From contig CM035319.1 in the NCBI GenBank assembly GCA_000497125.2, positions 674,001-738,000 on the forward strand: a stretch of DNA of 64,000 nt, written 5' to 3'. Position numbers and translations under genes: made by a program. Under the pieces are notes generated by a model. The model was not told the origin of the DNA and ran no database searches. It worked only from the letters and a program-made list of their open reading frames with translations. Origin of the DNA: Spironucleus salmonicida (lineage: Eukaryota > Fornicata > Diplomonadida > Hexamitidae). The stretch's first letter is position 1. Each line of letters starts with the position of its first letter. Shown in pieces: positions 44,017 to 54,943 of the stretch.

Positions 44017-45516
44017 ATGACTGACACTATAGAAGTAAAAAATAAGGAAGAAAATACAAAGGTTAATAAAAAAGACGTATCTTATTTAGGAACTGGACCA
44101 ATATTACAAGTACTCCTATATTAATCTGTGAATAATATGTTGGGTTTTGTTATTGTAACATTGTATATGCTGGCTGATTCTGTGTTCATAGGCTAGTATC
44201 TTGGAGAACCAGGTTTAGCAGCTTCTTCACTAGGATTATCAATCGAGTTACTATTATGTATTATTGTCATTCAGTCACTATCCGTTGGTTCAATAGCTTT
44301 AATTGGCCCTGCTCTCGGATAAAATAGAATAGATGATGCTAGAAATTATGCCACATAATTTTTCCTCTTACTGGTTATCTATAATCTTATTGTACCTTGC
44401 TTTATGATACCCTTAAGAAAAATTATAGCGTAAGGATTAGGTGCAACTACAGAGCCAACCTATACATATCTTGAAAGTTATATTACTGTTATGTATTCTG
44501 GTGGTGTTCTAGCTTATACTATTAATGTAGGTCTACTACCACTTTTAAGGTAAGAGAATAAAGTTCGAGAAGCTATGGTTTTATAAATCGTTAGCTCCTT
44601 GCTTAATATTATACTTGATGCTATTTTCTTCAATCTAACATTAAGTTAGCTCGGTATGATGTGTGCAGCCTTATCTACTGTACTCTCATAACTTATCATT
44701 GATATTTGGATATTATATAATTTCTTTGGTGGGGTAAAATCAACAGTAATAAAATTTAGTAAGAAAGGCCTCAGATTCACCAAAGAATACCTTAAAACTA
44801 CATTTGCACAGTTTGTTCCAGCTGTTTCTAATACTGTTCCTATCATAGTGGAAATCGCACTGATGAATTCCCAAATATCTAAATATGGAGGAAACAAAGC
44901 AGTTTTCTATGGTGCTGTATATGGACTCATGTGTCGGTTAATATAGTTACTTGTGCAACCAAGATTAGGAATTTATTTCGGTTTTTTAGCTATAATTTCA
45001 TACAATCTAGGCCAAAAAAAGTTTTAAAGAATATAAAAACTTATTTATTATGCAGATTGGGTTACAATGTTCTTCTTAATTATAATTGACGCTATTCTTA
45101 TAGGATTAATGCCATATATTATTTTTATATTCAACACCGATCAGAAGTTTATTGATGAGGCCACTCCACTTCTCAGGATGAGCTTCGCGGGTCTTTTCAC
45201 CATGGGATCAATTTCAGTAGCGTCTGGGGTGTTATAGATGAGTGGATAAGTCGTAATTGCGACTCTAATTTAAGGATTTAGACTTACTATTGATATTATC
45301 TTGCTTTATACAATTCCACTCTTCTTAGATGTGAAATGGGTATTTTTAGTACCATCTATAACTGAAACTTGTGGATGTATCATTGGCTAAGTAGTATTAG
45401 CAACATAAACTCGTAAGTATAAAAGAATGGCTGAAACCCAAGCTTTAGAGTCAGAACTTGAACTATGTTCTTAAGTTGAAATAAGCGTATAAGATGGAGT
45501 TAAAGAAGAAAACTGA
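44017..45516 (+). CDS. MATE family multidrug/cation antiporter
   Basis: 499 residues, start TTTAAAATG, stop TGA, with about 18 TAR codons. Twelve hydrophobic segments in two related halves. N-terminal half: VNNMLGFVIVTLYMLADSVF then GQYLGEPGLAASSLGLSIEL, the typical MATE TM1-TM2 region, and QSLSVGSIALIGPALGQNR. C-terminal half repeats the pattern: YGLMCRLIQLLVQPRLGIYF and AIISYNLGQKKFQ, which matches the family's 'GQN/GxxK' turn. Exports organic cations or drugs using a cation gradient. The tail is acidic and soluble. Family call is firm; substrate unknown. Confidence 0.88.
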
Positions 45517-45711
45517 TATTGATTTCTATTAAGCTATTATTTTTAGTAAAGTATGCGATTTTTTATTAATATTCACTAGCATTTTTAATGCAAAATAAGA
45601 TTTATTATTATTATTTAAATTAAGGTATATAAGTATACGATGATAATTGTTCGCTAACTTTAAATAATATAAAAAACTAAATTGTACTTGTTTTTCCTTT
45701 TAATTTTTAGA

Positions 45712-45915
45712 ATGTATCGTGAGGATAATTTTCTTTATCTACAAAAATAATTGACATTGCTAGAACAATAATACTAACATCAACTATATATAGGCTTTAT
45801 ACACCAAAATGATGTTGTTTAAAAAGTATTTTAGTATAAAATGTTACTAGAATATTAGTAACCTTAGAATAGTTAAGAAAAAGTTTAATTACATATCAAA
45901 GATTTTATCAAATGA
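45712..45915 (+). CDS. 67-residue Gln-rich small protein
   Basis: ATG after TTTTTAGA, stop TGA, 12 TAR codons. Gene-like composition (MYREDNFLYLQKQLTLLEQQ, QLYIGFIHQNDVVQKVF). The sequence before the start (TTTTTCCTTTTAATTTTTAG) looks like a splice acceptor, so a spliced form cannot be ruled out. Confidence 0.45.
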
Positions 45916-46032
45916 TTATTTATATTACAATTTATTATTAATATCTATCCATATTCTCATAATTTTATTGTTTTGTAATGTAAAATGAATAGAAACAAGT
46001 TTTATATAAAGTATTATTTGTTGACTAGAAAA

Positions 46033-46758
46033 ATGAGAAATATTAAGAAAAAAACTTTGACCGCCCTATCACTACTAACATAAGAAAATTAGCCATCTCA
46101 GTCACTATTTTCATCTAGAACATTGCAACAATAACTATGCCCTAGGTTATTATAATCTTCGCGATTGAACACTCCAAATATGTATCCATCAAATTTAGCG
46201 TTAATTTAGTAAGTAGAAATTGCACTAATAAAAAATAACTGTGATTTAAAGGTAAATTTACAGTCTTCTGATGATGAGGATAGTCCATATTCATACAAAA
46301 TAATACCAACTACTGAATAAGCACCATTCGTTCTCAAAAATATTGAATTTCTTATTGAATACAAATAATTGTTTTAAGAAGGTATTAGATTTGGTAGATA
46401 GCAGTATATATAGTCTATAATTGTAAATTTTCGACGAGATAGAAAAAATAGTACGACCTAAAAGATTACAAAACTGCATCTAAATAATATTAAATTAAGT
46501 ATAAAAACAACAAATTAATAAAAGTGTATTTTTTGTTCTAATGAATCAATAGTAAGTAAAGTTACAATAGATATTATTTAATAAATGTAGAACGATTTTA
46601 GGTTATTATTTGGTTCAGATATACCTTTTAAAAATTATATATTTATCAAATGGTAATTATTCCCAGATGGACTAAAAATTGCGTACTAAGAGGAGCAAAA
46701 TATCTCGAAATTGATAAAGTAGGTAAATCGTTTAATATCAAAGCGAACACAAAAATGA
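46033..46758 (+). CDS. 241-residue hypothetical protein
   Basis: Start GAAAAATG, stop TGA, more than 20 TAR codons. N-terminal 50 residues are basic and Gln/Ser-rich; the rest is folded-looking (APFVLKNIEFLIEYKQLFQE, FRLLFGSDIPFKNYIFIKW) with one CIFC pair. Its stop lies 31 nt from the convergent stop of the next gene. Family unknown. Confidence 0.6.
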
Positions 46759-46789
46759 GTTGTATTCTACATTTTTTATATTATCTAAT

Positions 46790-46963
46790 TCACTCAGGAA
46801 GTGGTGAAAATGTTTCCCCGGCGTTAGGATAAAAAATATTAAGTCCAAATTCATTTATTTCTTCAAATTTATCTAATACTTAGTTATAATCCTACATAAC
46901 AAAATCAGTCAAATTCTATGATACATTACTAATTCCTGGTATATGAGTAATTGGTTTAAACAT
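46790..46963 (-). CDS. 57-residue small acidic protein
   Basis: ATG in ATAAAATG at 46963, stop TGA, four TAR codons. Product KPITHIPGISNVSQNLTDFV then EEINEFGLNIFYPNAGETF. The opposite strand carries an open frame over the same DNA, but the convergent fit with the upstream gene favours this one. Confidence 0.5.
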
Positions 46964-47066
46964 TTTATTTAAGGTAAACTTATTATATAATAAATAATAA
47001 AATTATAATAAAATTACTCAATAGTATTAATATATATATTTAAAAATTACCCACTTCTAAAATCAA

Positions 47067-48218
47067 ATGTCATTGCCAAAATCATACCCTTGTACCATTT
47101 TACCAGCAAATAATTATCATTTCATTCGTCTTGTTTCATCAAAGTAACTTTCTGTTAGTAAGTAAGAAAGGATTAACCGTCTGTATTCATTTTCATTTCC
47201 TGATGAATTAGAATTATATCCATGCTCTTTAATAGATATAATTCCTCGTAATTTAGAATCGGTTATGAGAGATTTTTTTGAGTCTAATTCTCTATATATT
47301 GATGATGATCTTACAAGGTAAGCCCATAAAGAATATATTTTTACGCCAGACTTTCCACATGTTCCAAAATGTGAAATGATGCTATGGGATCTTGTTTCTT
47401 AATATTTTGATTTAAATGCAATTATTGATGAAACTATTTCTAAGAAATTAGTGTTTTTTATAATGAATAATGAAGAGAGGGATATATTTAAAACTCTGGA
47501 TTTTTCCTCAATTCGTTTTCGTGTTGTTGATGTTTTCCGTAAATTTAAATCAATTTCAATTTCAATTCCATAATTAATAAATCTTCCTATACTCAACCCT
47601 AGAACGTTTTCCATTTGTAGTTATAGAAAATGCGACCTAATTGTCTAAGATGTTTTAGAAACTAGATAAGATCCTATTACTAACGTTAACACAGTAATTT
47701 ATGGAGTGACTAGTGGAATGCTAAGAGAATTATCATCCAGTTTGGGAAACGTGCTTAAGCCTTATTTAGACAGATAGGGTCTAGTTTGTGCACGAATTTC
47801 ATAATCACCATTTATGAAAGTTTTAACAAGTTAAAAGCATCTAGTAATAATCTCTATAGGTGCAGGTTTTTCGTCAATTTTACCTCTAATTAGATACCGA
47901 TAGAAACAAAATATAGACACACCAATTACATTATTTTTAAATACACGTAATTCAGATGATTTAGGATATCTATAAAAATAAATAATTGACGGACCAAGTT
48001 AAAATTTAAGAGTTTTAGTGGCAACTGGTTAACCAGCTAGTGTTTCTATTATTGAAAATGCAGAGGTGTTTACAGAAGATACTCAGTTAGTATATGCTGG
48101 TAGATCGAGTGTGCTTTTAGAAATCAAAGATCTTGTTATTCAAATGTATGATGAAAATGGTGCAGATGGCGAGTAAAAAGTAGATGAAATAATAAAATAC
48201 ACGTGGATCAGAGACTGA
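47067..48218 (+). CDS. FAD/NAD(P)H-binding reductase of the diflavin (CPR/Tah18) type, lacking the FMN domain
   Basis: 383 residues, start TCAAATG, stop TGA. Matches the C-terminal part of cytochrome P450 reductase, sulfite reductase flavoprotein and Tah18. FAD site PRTFSICS (family RxYS), then YGVTSGMLRELSSSLG where the family has a GVCSxxL turn, NADPH site ISIGAGFSSILPLIRYR (family GTGIAPFRxF), FLNTRNSDDLGYLQK (family GCRxxxxDFLY) and a C-terminal VYAGRSSVLLEIKDLV. The expected glycine-rich motif is degenerate and there is no flavodoxin domain upstream. Could supply electrons to a separate FMN protein or ferredoxin; that is inference. Convergent with the next gene at 10 nt. Confidence 0.8.
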
Positions 48219-48228
48219 TTCTATATAA

Positions 48229-48564
48229 TCACTTCCGTAAAAATTGCCATAAACTCTTCTTGGCGGGTTTGGGCTTTTCTAACAAACTTGTTGATTATCC
48301 AAAATTAAAATTAGTTTGAGTTAGCTGTTAAAACATAGACTAATCCGCTACCAATTTTATACTAAACTTTTAAGTAATAAACATGTTGCATTTTAATGCG
48401 TTTATTATTTATTGTTATTACTTTTAAATAGCTAAAATTTAACTGTAAAGAAATTAGATTTTCGTTTTCATTTCAGTAAATTTAGTTTAATAGTAAATAT
48501 CTTCCCGTTTTAGCCTTTCAATATACTAATGCTTATCAATTTTCATATTTATTTGTATATCCAT
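48229..48564 (-). CDS. 111-residue basic coiled-coil protein
   Basis: ATG at 48564, stop TGA, 18 TAR codons. Helical charged N-terminal half (INMKIDKHQYIERLKREDIY), Gln run in the middle, basic end (LLEKPKPAKKSLWQFLRK). Family unknown. Ends 10 nt from the convergent reductase stop. Confidence 0.55.
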
Positions 48565-48796
48565 TTTATGTTATTATAATATAATAATTATATTCACCAC
48601 TATTTTAGTTAAAATCTAAAATATTTGGTATCACTAGAAATTAATCCAAATCTACTAAGCTAAGAATTTGAAGAAGTCCGCGCCGAAGTGTCTGCATACT
48701 ATCAAAACTCGCATCTCTCTAAGATTCGTTATGTTCCAGCAGTTCTTGTTAAAAACTTCAACAATCCTCCGTCCAAGCTGAATTAAAATAATATTA
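48565..48796. other. Short region between two minus-strand genes, coding-like plus-strand frame
   Basis: The plus strand carries a TGA-free frame with gene-like character (EFEEVRAEVSAYYQNSHLSK, VPAVLVKNFNNPPSKLN) but no ATG, and it runs into antisense of the next gene. Could be a fragment of an older gene. Confidence 0.3.
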
Positions 48797-49765
48797 TCAC
48801 TTGTCCATACTCAGCTAGCTGCCTTCGCGCTTCTGGCTCAAATTGCTCAGTTGCTGCAGTTCTTTTATGATAAAAATAGCCTCCTCTTTTACTACTTGAA
48901 ACGATTCGTCATTGTGCGAAATTGAATCTTTCAGCGAATTGTACTATGCGACACCGTTGCTAATTATAGCCTGCTACTTCTAATTTTCCTCACGCAGTTT
49001 CTCAATTTCCTCCCCTTGACGCTAGCTACGCGCGCTGCTCTCTGAATTGGCCGTCGCGAGCTCCTAGCACTTCAGCTCAAATCTGCCCTTCCACAAATTA
49101 TCCGATTCAACTTCAAACCCATTATTATATTGTAACTAGTATTAAATTATTTTGTTTTAACTGCGCAATTCTGCGTCCAAAATTTTGGTCTCGAATTCGT
49201 TCTGCTGCAGCAGTTACTACTGCCGCATATTACGGGCCTTCTACTCGCAGACCCGAAGTTTGCCTTCTACTGCGCGCAACTCATCCCTCAGATCACGTTC
49301 GAGCGATTCGTGCGCGGCTCGCATCTCGTCGAACTTCTCTCTGGGGACCGTTTCCAGAGCCGTGTTCGAGGAGAACGAAAGCTGTGACTGAAGCGATGCG
49401 ATTTTGGCGCTCAAATTTGCTATAAGAGCCTGCTACGCGTGATGCAGGGTGACGTTGCTACTTTGGGGGGTGCCTTTAGTTGCGAGGTGCTCAATCTTGA
49501 GGGGCTGGATCTGCGCAACGCCGGATTCAATTTTAGGGGGTCTTGGAGTGCAGATTGGAATGCTTTATGTGGGGATTCCCGGTTGCGGCGTGAGCTGGGA
49601 CACTGTCAGCGCAGAATTTTTGTAGTTTTACAGCGGCGTGCGCTGGGAAGGTGCTGGTTGGTTGGCACCAGGCGAATACCTGTCCCTCAGCAGCTGGAAT
49701 TACTGCTTTAGTACGGCGCTGGTGGACTGGGCAGACTAGGGCCTTTTGAAATTTGGGTTATACAT
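48797..49765 (-). CDS. 322-residue coiled-coil protein
   Basis: ATG at 49765, stop TGA, more than 20 TAR codons, many within helix-forming stretches. N-terminal 120 residues are Pro/Thr/Gln-rich and likely disordered. From about residue 130 a long coiled coil runs to the end: QQALIANLSAKIASLQSQLS, AHESLERDLRDELRAVEGKL, ARNMRQQQLLQQNEFETKIL, EEIEKLREENQKQQAIISN. Likely a structural or basal-body/flagellar scaffold protein; not assigned to a family. Confidence 0.65.
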
Positions 49766-49913
49766 TTGGAAGGCGTACAAATAATGATAATGATAGTATA
49801 TATGAAGCAAATTAATTTTCGTATTAGTATTATTATACATTTAATAGTGATAAAATTTTATACATTATTGACATGTGATAACTCTATAGGGTCAGAATTT
49901 TAGTTTAGTAATT

Positions 49914-50048
49914 ATGGGAGGTGCTACAAAGGCAGTAAATGATTTTATATTTACTTGTTCAAGGGTTGCTCATAGTATAACAGTTTTACTAAAACCTTCA
50001 ATGATTTAACTAGATATTGCCATATTGGCGCATCAAGGGCTATTATGA
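49914..50048 (+). CDS. 44-residue small protein, doubtful
   Basis: ATG to TGA with one TAA. Begins MGGATKAVNDFIFTCSRVAH. Composition acceptable, but the frame is short and has no independent support. Confidence 0.25.
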
Positions 50049-50648
50049 ATGGTTTAGCAATGCTAATATTTTACTACTGACTTAAATAAGTAAATTTTCG
50101 ATAATAAACAGTTACATAGAAGACTTGAAGAACTAGGAAAATTGCAATAAATTATCTTGGCTGGCTTGATCAGCTTTCGTTCCTATACCTTTCTTTATGA
50201 TGATATAAATTAACCACGAATACTATGAAACATAATCCCACACGCGAACCCAAATACACGTGTCAGTATCTCCTGACACGAAAAAAATCATGTATAAGCC
50301 TATTATTACCATATCAGTGCAATAACATCCATAATAACTCCTAAAAGCTTAGAATATAGTGACTCAGCGAAATACACCACCACAACTGACTGCATACGAG
50401 TGGCTCATTACAATTTTCTAAAAACTCCATTCAATCCTAGTAAAAAGCAACACAACTGGAGTCTTAAATAACACTACTCAAATATACAAGTTACATGAGA
50501 ATAATAAGGCCTGACACCCCCACTTACCTGCGCGCTTGGGCCCTCCGAATATAAATTATTATTATTATTATATAATATAATAAATATATTTATTTTCTAC
50601 AATTTATTTTAATATTATTATATCCCAATATTAACCTAATTTTATAAA
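50049..50648. other. Non-coding stretch with a GC-richer block and a perfect hairpin
   Basis: No convincing ORF. 50220-50560 is less AT-rich than its surroundings yet not open on either strand beyond 45 codons. It contains the perfect 8-bp stem at 50259-50280 and the string CACTTACCTG at 50521-50530. A structured RNA gene is possible. Confidence 0.35.
50259..50280. repeat. Perfect 8-bp hairpin followed by an A-run
   Basis: CGTGTCAG, loop TATCTC, CTGACACG, then seven A on the plus strand. The T-run on the minus strand precedes rather than follows the stem, so it is not a bacterial-style terminator. Confidence 0.6.
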
Positions 50649-51365
50649 ATGGAGATTTAGTTCCCAAACGAAATTAGCCAAAATTTGCTCCTCGATTAAC
50701 TCAGCTGGCGACCAGGAGCTGTTGCTACGCCTATAATCACCCCAAACTTTGTAACGAAAATCGATCTGCACAGGGTCAATTTGCACTTTCCACTCCATCT
50801 CTAACTGATCCAAAGCGCCAGAAACGTCCGTGATCTCTCGCTCCGCGCCTGCAATTTGCGCGTTTTGGAGCTGCGAAATTTCGAATTTTTGACAAAAATT
50901 GACCTTTCAAACAATCCAAATCTAATTCGATTTTCCATTCCTTCTTCGGCAAAGGTGCTAATCGTCAGAAATTGCGGTTTGACCGATTTTTCGATCGAAA
51001 CTGACGGCCTGAACTGCCTCGATCTGGCGCACAACAAGCTGCGACGGGTGGCACCGCAGAGGCGCCTGGGACTGCTCGATTTGAGCTTCAATTCGCTCCA
51101 AAATTTCGACGTTTCGGAGCACTTCGAAGTCGCTAAAGTCGTCCTGTGGCGCAACGAACTGCGCTATTTCATGCTCTTCGACGACGTTGAAATCGATTTG
51201 TGCAGCCAGAAATTGGAGTGGGAAATTGTTTAATATAAAGGTATAATAATTGATATAATTAAAAAATTTGGAGTGGTAGAAAAAAGGAAGGGGATGCCGT
51301 AGAATTTGGTGAGGTGCGAGATGTTGCGGAGGCTATATAGGGGCTTTGGGATAGTGCGGTAGTGA
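50649..51365 (+). CDS. Leucine-rich-repeat protein
   Basis: 238 residues, start TATAAAATG, stop TGA. Five to six LRR units in the centre: VRDLSLRACNLRVLELRNFE, FLTKIDLSNNPNLIRFSIPS, KVLIVRNCGLTDFSIET, LNCLDLAHNKLRRVAPQR and LGLLDLSFNSLQNFDVSE, with the LxLxxNxL consensus. After the repeats the frame passes one TAA codon and continues for about 45 AT-encoded residues before TGA. LRR domains mediate protein contacts; no specific partner can be named. Convergent with the next gene at 34 nt. Confidence 0.8.
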
Positions 51366-51399
51366 GGGCACTTCAAATAAATTATAATACGTTTCTCCC

Positions 51400-51642
51400 T
51401 CACTCGGTGATGCCGTCGAAGATAGTGCTAGCGTTTCTGAGATCCTCTGGCTCCTCCGCGGCGTGGCCGCTGTGTCTGGCGTGCTCGTTAAGCTCTTTCA
51501 TCGTTTCGTTAAAATTTACAACTTCACCCCTCAGGCATGCTCCCTGTGCCGGAATTAGCTGTGTTCTGACGTTCTTAGCGCTCTTCTTCAGCTTAATTTT
51601 GTCTAGCAAGGTCTCCTTTCGGTACACCAGCCCAAGTTGCAT
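51400..51642 (-). CDS. 80-residue hypothetical protein
   Basis: ATG at 51642 in TTAAATGC context, stop TGA, no TAR codons. Lys-rich N-terminal half (RKETLLDKIKLKKSAKNVRT) and acidic C-terminal half (EEPEDLRNASTIFDGITE). Family unknown. Confidence 0.55.
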   Translation of the reverse strand: MQLGLVYRKETLLDKIKLKKSAKNVRTQLIPAQGACLRGEVVNFNETMKELNEHARHSGHAAEEPEDLRNASTIFDGITE

Positions 51643-51697
51643 TTAAAAATGGAGTGATATAATACTATTCTATGTATAATAATGGTAGTATAGAAAA

Positions 51698-52012
51698 TCA
51701 TTCGTTAAGCCCCGCCTAGGACATGCTCGCTAGAACCCTGTTGAGCCTCGTGTCCGTCTGGACCAACAACAAAGGGGCTTCGTCGGCCTCGTCGATCAGC
51801 TTGTCGGTGTCCCGGTCGCTCATGAAGAGCTCCTCCTCGTGCTTAAGGAACAAACGTGACGTGTTATTGGAGTACTTACTGATGTTCAAGTTTGTGCAGA
51901 CGGACATGGGTGTAGTGGGGCCTGATCTAGACTACAGGCATGGCTATTTCGGCTGAGGTTGGCAAAGCTGCGAGGACACAGCCTCCTCCAGCCTGGAAAT
52001 GTTTACACCCAT
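51698..52012 (-). CDS. 104-residue protein of the MG-x-x-x-(R/K)LE family, putative N-myristoylated
   Basis: ATG in AATAAATGG at 52012, stop TGA, three TAR codons. N-terminus MGVNISRLEEAVSSQL has Gly2 and Ser6, the classical N-myristoyltransferase motif, and matches in spacing the N-termini of the products at 54566-54832 and 60076-60468. The middle is Ser/Asn-rich; the end is an acidic helix (DRDTDKLIDEADEAPLLLVQ). Likely membrane-attached through the lipid; function unknown. An internal ATG at 51907 is the alternative start. Confidence 0.6.
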
Positions 52013-52283
52013 TTATTCCTAATTGCTATTTGTAGGTATATTTAATAGTATATAAAAACACAAAAACTTTAATTTGCAAACACATTAAATTCGATTAATT
52101 ATATTAAAATTACGTTTTTGGAATTACGCATTTTATCTATATACTTCGTACTCAAACTGCTCCAGTAAAAACCAGAAAAAATTACCCTCAACTAATCTAA
52201 ACCAGATACAGCTTTAGCGTCTACTTTTAGCATCCACTCCACCGCGCCCAATAAATTTTTCTTTTTCCAATTCCTAAAACTCT

Positions 52284-53321
52284 TCACATTAGACGCATCC
52301 AAACCCAGTTTCTCAGCATGCTCAAAACTTGCTCCAGAACCGCGACCATCGCCTGCGAGTCCCACCACACCTCTTTGATGCCACTTTTCCGCTGCTGGTA
52401 CTCCTTGCAAATCGGCAGCAGCGGCATGCTGAAATTGTAGGGGATTCCGACCACGCCCGTAAAGTAATGAATTCCGGTAGCAGTTTGGATCCGAATCAGA
52501 GCAGTTTTCGGCGTGCTCTCCGCGAAGACCATAAAAGTGACCTATTTAATGAAGTTTTGGAAATTCTGCTTCTGCACGAAAAGCTCGGAATTGTTGAAGA
52601 GCAGGAACACCAAAACGCAGTAAATGGCGTTCAGTTCGAACTGGGAGATGGGCTCTGGTGCGCTGTTGATAATTTTGTTGAAAATGCCCTTAAAGTGGTC
52701 GGTTTCAATTACGTTTTGCGCCTCTTTGCCAAAAATGAGCTGCGGCGTGTAGGCCCTTGCCTGGTACGATATGCCCCTGTTAATGATTTCCAGGGGAAAC
52801 TGGATCGGGTACTTGAACTTTTTCGTGAAATACTGCTGCGCAGCGTGTTCGAAAAACAGCGCATGGTCAGGCTAGGACACCTGGTTTGCGCTGGTTTTAG
52901 AGTCGTTGGACTGAGCGAAGAGGGGCCTCTCCAGGTCGAAATTCTGTACGGCTTATATAAGCTGCATGAGATTCTTCTGGGACGCCTCGGAGTTCAGGTT
53001 CTGGTGTAATTTTGAGAGCTGGAGCGCGAATGATCGTGTGAGCGCGTAGATTTTCGCTGTGGGGTCCCTGTCAAACTCGCTGATTAACAAATTTTCGCAC
53101 TTGGGAAGAGGCTACTTTGTTGCGGGCTAACTGCAGAGATCGTCGTTTTCTACCAGATACTCGTTTTTGAGGTCTGCGCAGGACTGCCTGATTTTCTCCA
53201 ATTCATCATAGTAGTCGCTGTTATTAAACCCCAGTATCTGCTGTAGTCTGTCGTTTTCGGTTGAATACGGATTCTTGGCCAAATCTGCATCATCAGAATC
53301 AGAGAATTCAAAATTCGTCAT
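52284..53321 (-). CDS. 345-residue hypothetical protein, possibly frameshifted at its 3' end
   Basis: ATG in CTTGAAATG at 53321, stop TGA, several TAR codons. Acidic N-terminus (TNFEFSDSDDADLAKN), then helices (RLQQILGFNNSDYYDELEKI) and a folded body with FPLEIINRGISYQARAYTPQ, FELNAIYCVLVFLLFNNSEL and a beta-rich part (ALIRIQTATGIHYFTGVVG). Just before the TGA a different frame becomes coding-like (SFRNWKKKNLLGAVEWMLKV, 52192-52290), so the real C-terminus may be longer and interrupted. Family unknown. Confidence 0.6.
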
Positions 53322-53370
53322 TTCAAGTTTATCAATATTATATATATTATTGTATAAAACTAAATTCAAA

Positions 53371-53784
53371 ATGATAAACTACAACTAAATCTTGGAGAGG
53401 AATTTCTATACCTACCTGGAACAGGAGAATGCCCTCAAAAATATGAAAAACTACCAGAAATCCCTTATAAATTCATGTCGTCCCAAAAAATTTTCAGCTC
53501 CATCGATTTCTGACATTTTCGGTATTTCGGACAGGCCAAAACCGGTTTATGCAAAGCCCGCAAAGCCTATCAAGTACCCCAAATACAAACCCGTTAAGCT
53601 AAGTAAAACAATGAAAAATGTGACCTTATATCCATATTAACATATCAAGGTGGTACCAAAAATCGACGACTAGGAGGTCTTCCTGGATGCGGTGGTGAGC
53701 CAGTTTCTAGGTGAGAACTGTTAGGTTGAGCCAATGAAAAGAGGATAAAAATGCTTCGTGGAGGTTTAATTCGCACACGAGTGA
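53371..53784 (+). CDS. 137-residue basic hypothetical protein
   Basis: Start TTCAAAATG, stop TGA, five TAR codons. Middle part is Lys/Pro-rich (RPKPVYAKPAKPIKYPKYKP) and looks disordered; N-terminus helical (QILERNFYTYLEQENALKN). Divergent from the 52284-53321 gene with a 49-nt shared upstream region. Function unknown. Confidence 0.6.
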
Positions 53785-54565
53785 TGGTATAAGTGTTTGT
53801 AGGTTGTAGGATTTGCAAGGTTGGTCTGATTGGTAGAACAAGTAAATTGAGATAATCCTAACGAAAAAAATGTTAAAAATAGTATTAATTTTGTATAATA
53901 ATGCAATTATTTACTAATATTATTCCATCTTATATATAATAAATGTTTTACCATATAATAACAATAATTTTCAAATGGAGTGATCTTGTTAATATAAAAT
54001 TATATACGATAATATATTCTAGTAAACGTAAATATCAGTTTTACATAAAAAGGATAGGTTTATTAAGTGCATTAAGGTAAGAAGAGCCAGATTATCAGCA
54101 GACTTAAATTAGAAATCAGTGATAAAAGATACAGAAGATCAGTAATGAAAGCGCTCTTGTCTAGAATATGTGATTCTCATCTTGATTAATAATGGATCCA
54201 TTTGTCTATATAATTGGTAGTATTTCAATTTAAACTTTATTTTAATATATTATAGAATATTCAATACTGAGGTAATTAGGGATGTTCTGTTACTCAAGGT
54301 AATGGGAAGTCTTTACAAATATGCTAGCTGTTGCTGATAACATTTATAATATTTTTAAACTTTTATCAAAATATTATTATTTGTACAGAGTGCCTACATG
54401 GTTATTGTGAAAAATATTATAGTTTAGGATATATACTCTTACTAGTAGTTATATAATTATATTTATAGTAATGACAAAAACATTTAGTAATAGCAAATTA
54501 GTCAAAATAATAATAGTTACTATAAATATTGAATATAGGGAATGAATAATCGAAAACAGTAATAT
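53785..54565. other. AT-rich stretch with coding-like fragments, no gene chosen
   Basis: Plus-strand fragments around 53970-54130 and 54090-54260 have gene-like residues (for example FYIKRIGLLSALRQEEPDYQ and KKSQIISRLKLEISDKRYRR) but in different frames and without ATG starts. They may be remnants of one decayed gene. Confidence 0.35.
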
Positions 54566-54832
54566 TCACTTTACATTTTTAATTGCTGGTAGATGATTAG
54601 CAGCATGTACAGTTCCACATAGTTGAAGGAATGTCATGCTATTATTAAATTTACTATCTTAAGATAAAGGTTTATTTTCTTATTCAGAATAAGAAAGATT
54701 CTCTTTATCAACTGTTTCCATTATATTACCAGCTAAGGTTTAGATTTCAGAAACTGATTGTTTAATTTCAACCCTATCCTCTTTAAGCTACTAGTTTACA
54801 GAGTGCTCTAATCGCATCAACCCCGCACCCAT
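54566..54832 (-). CDS. 88-residue protein of the MG-x-x-x-(R/K)LE family, putative membrane-associated
   Basis: ATG in AAAAATGG at 54832, stop TGA, five TAR codons. N-terminus MGAGLMRLEHSVNQQL aligns with MGVNISRLEEAVSSQL and MGIQVSKLENNVVNQL of the two other members, but residue 6 is Met rather than Ser, so myristoylation is less certain here. A helical middle (RVEIKQSVSEIQTLAGNIME) follows. Function unknown. Confidence 0.6.
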
Positions 54833-54943
54833 TTTTGAAACTAATAATAGACTTACTTTATCATACTAAAAGAAAATTTTCAGATATCGAAACGACAGTT
54901 TATATTATCTTTATATTTATAATTTTATATATTACCGCTGAAA

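Noticed and set aside
46650-46832. Plus-strand frame MVIIPRWTKN and its continuation
   Set aside because: Overlaps the end of the 46033-46758 gene and the convergent 46790-46963 gene, which together fit better.
50521-50530. CACTTACCTG as the 5' end of a U1 snRNA
   Set aside because: The following 100 bp are simple AT-rich sequence without the U1 stem-loops.
52290-52303. A 14-nt intron joining the two frames at the end of the 52284-53321 gene
   Set aside because: Far too short for any known spliceosomal intron; an indel is simpler.
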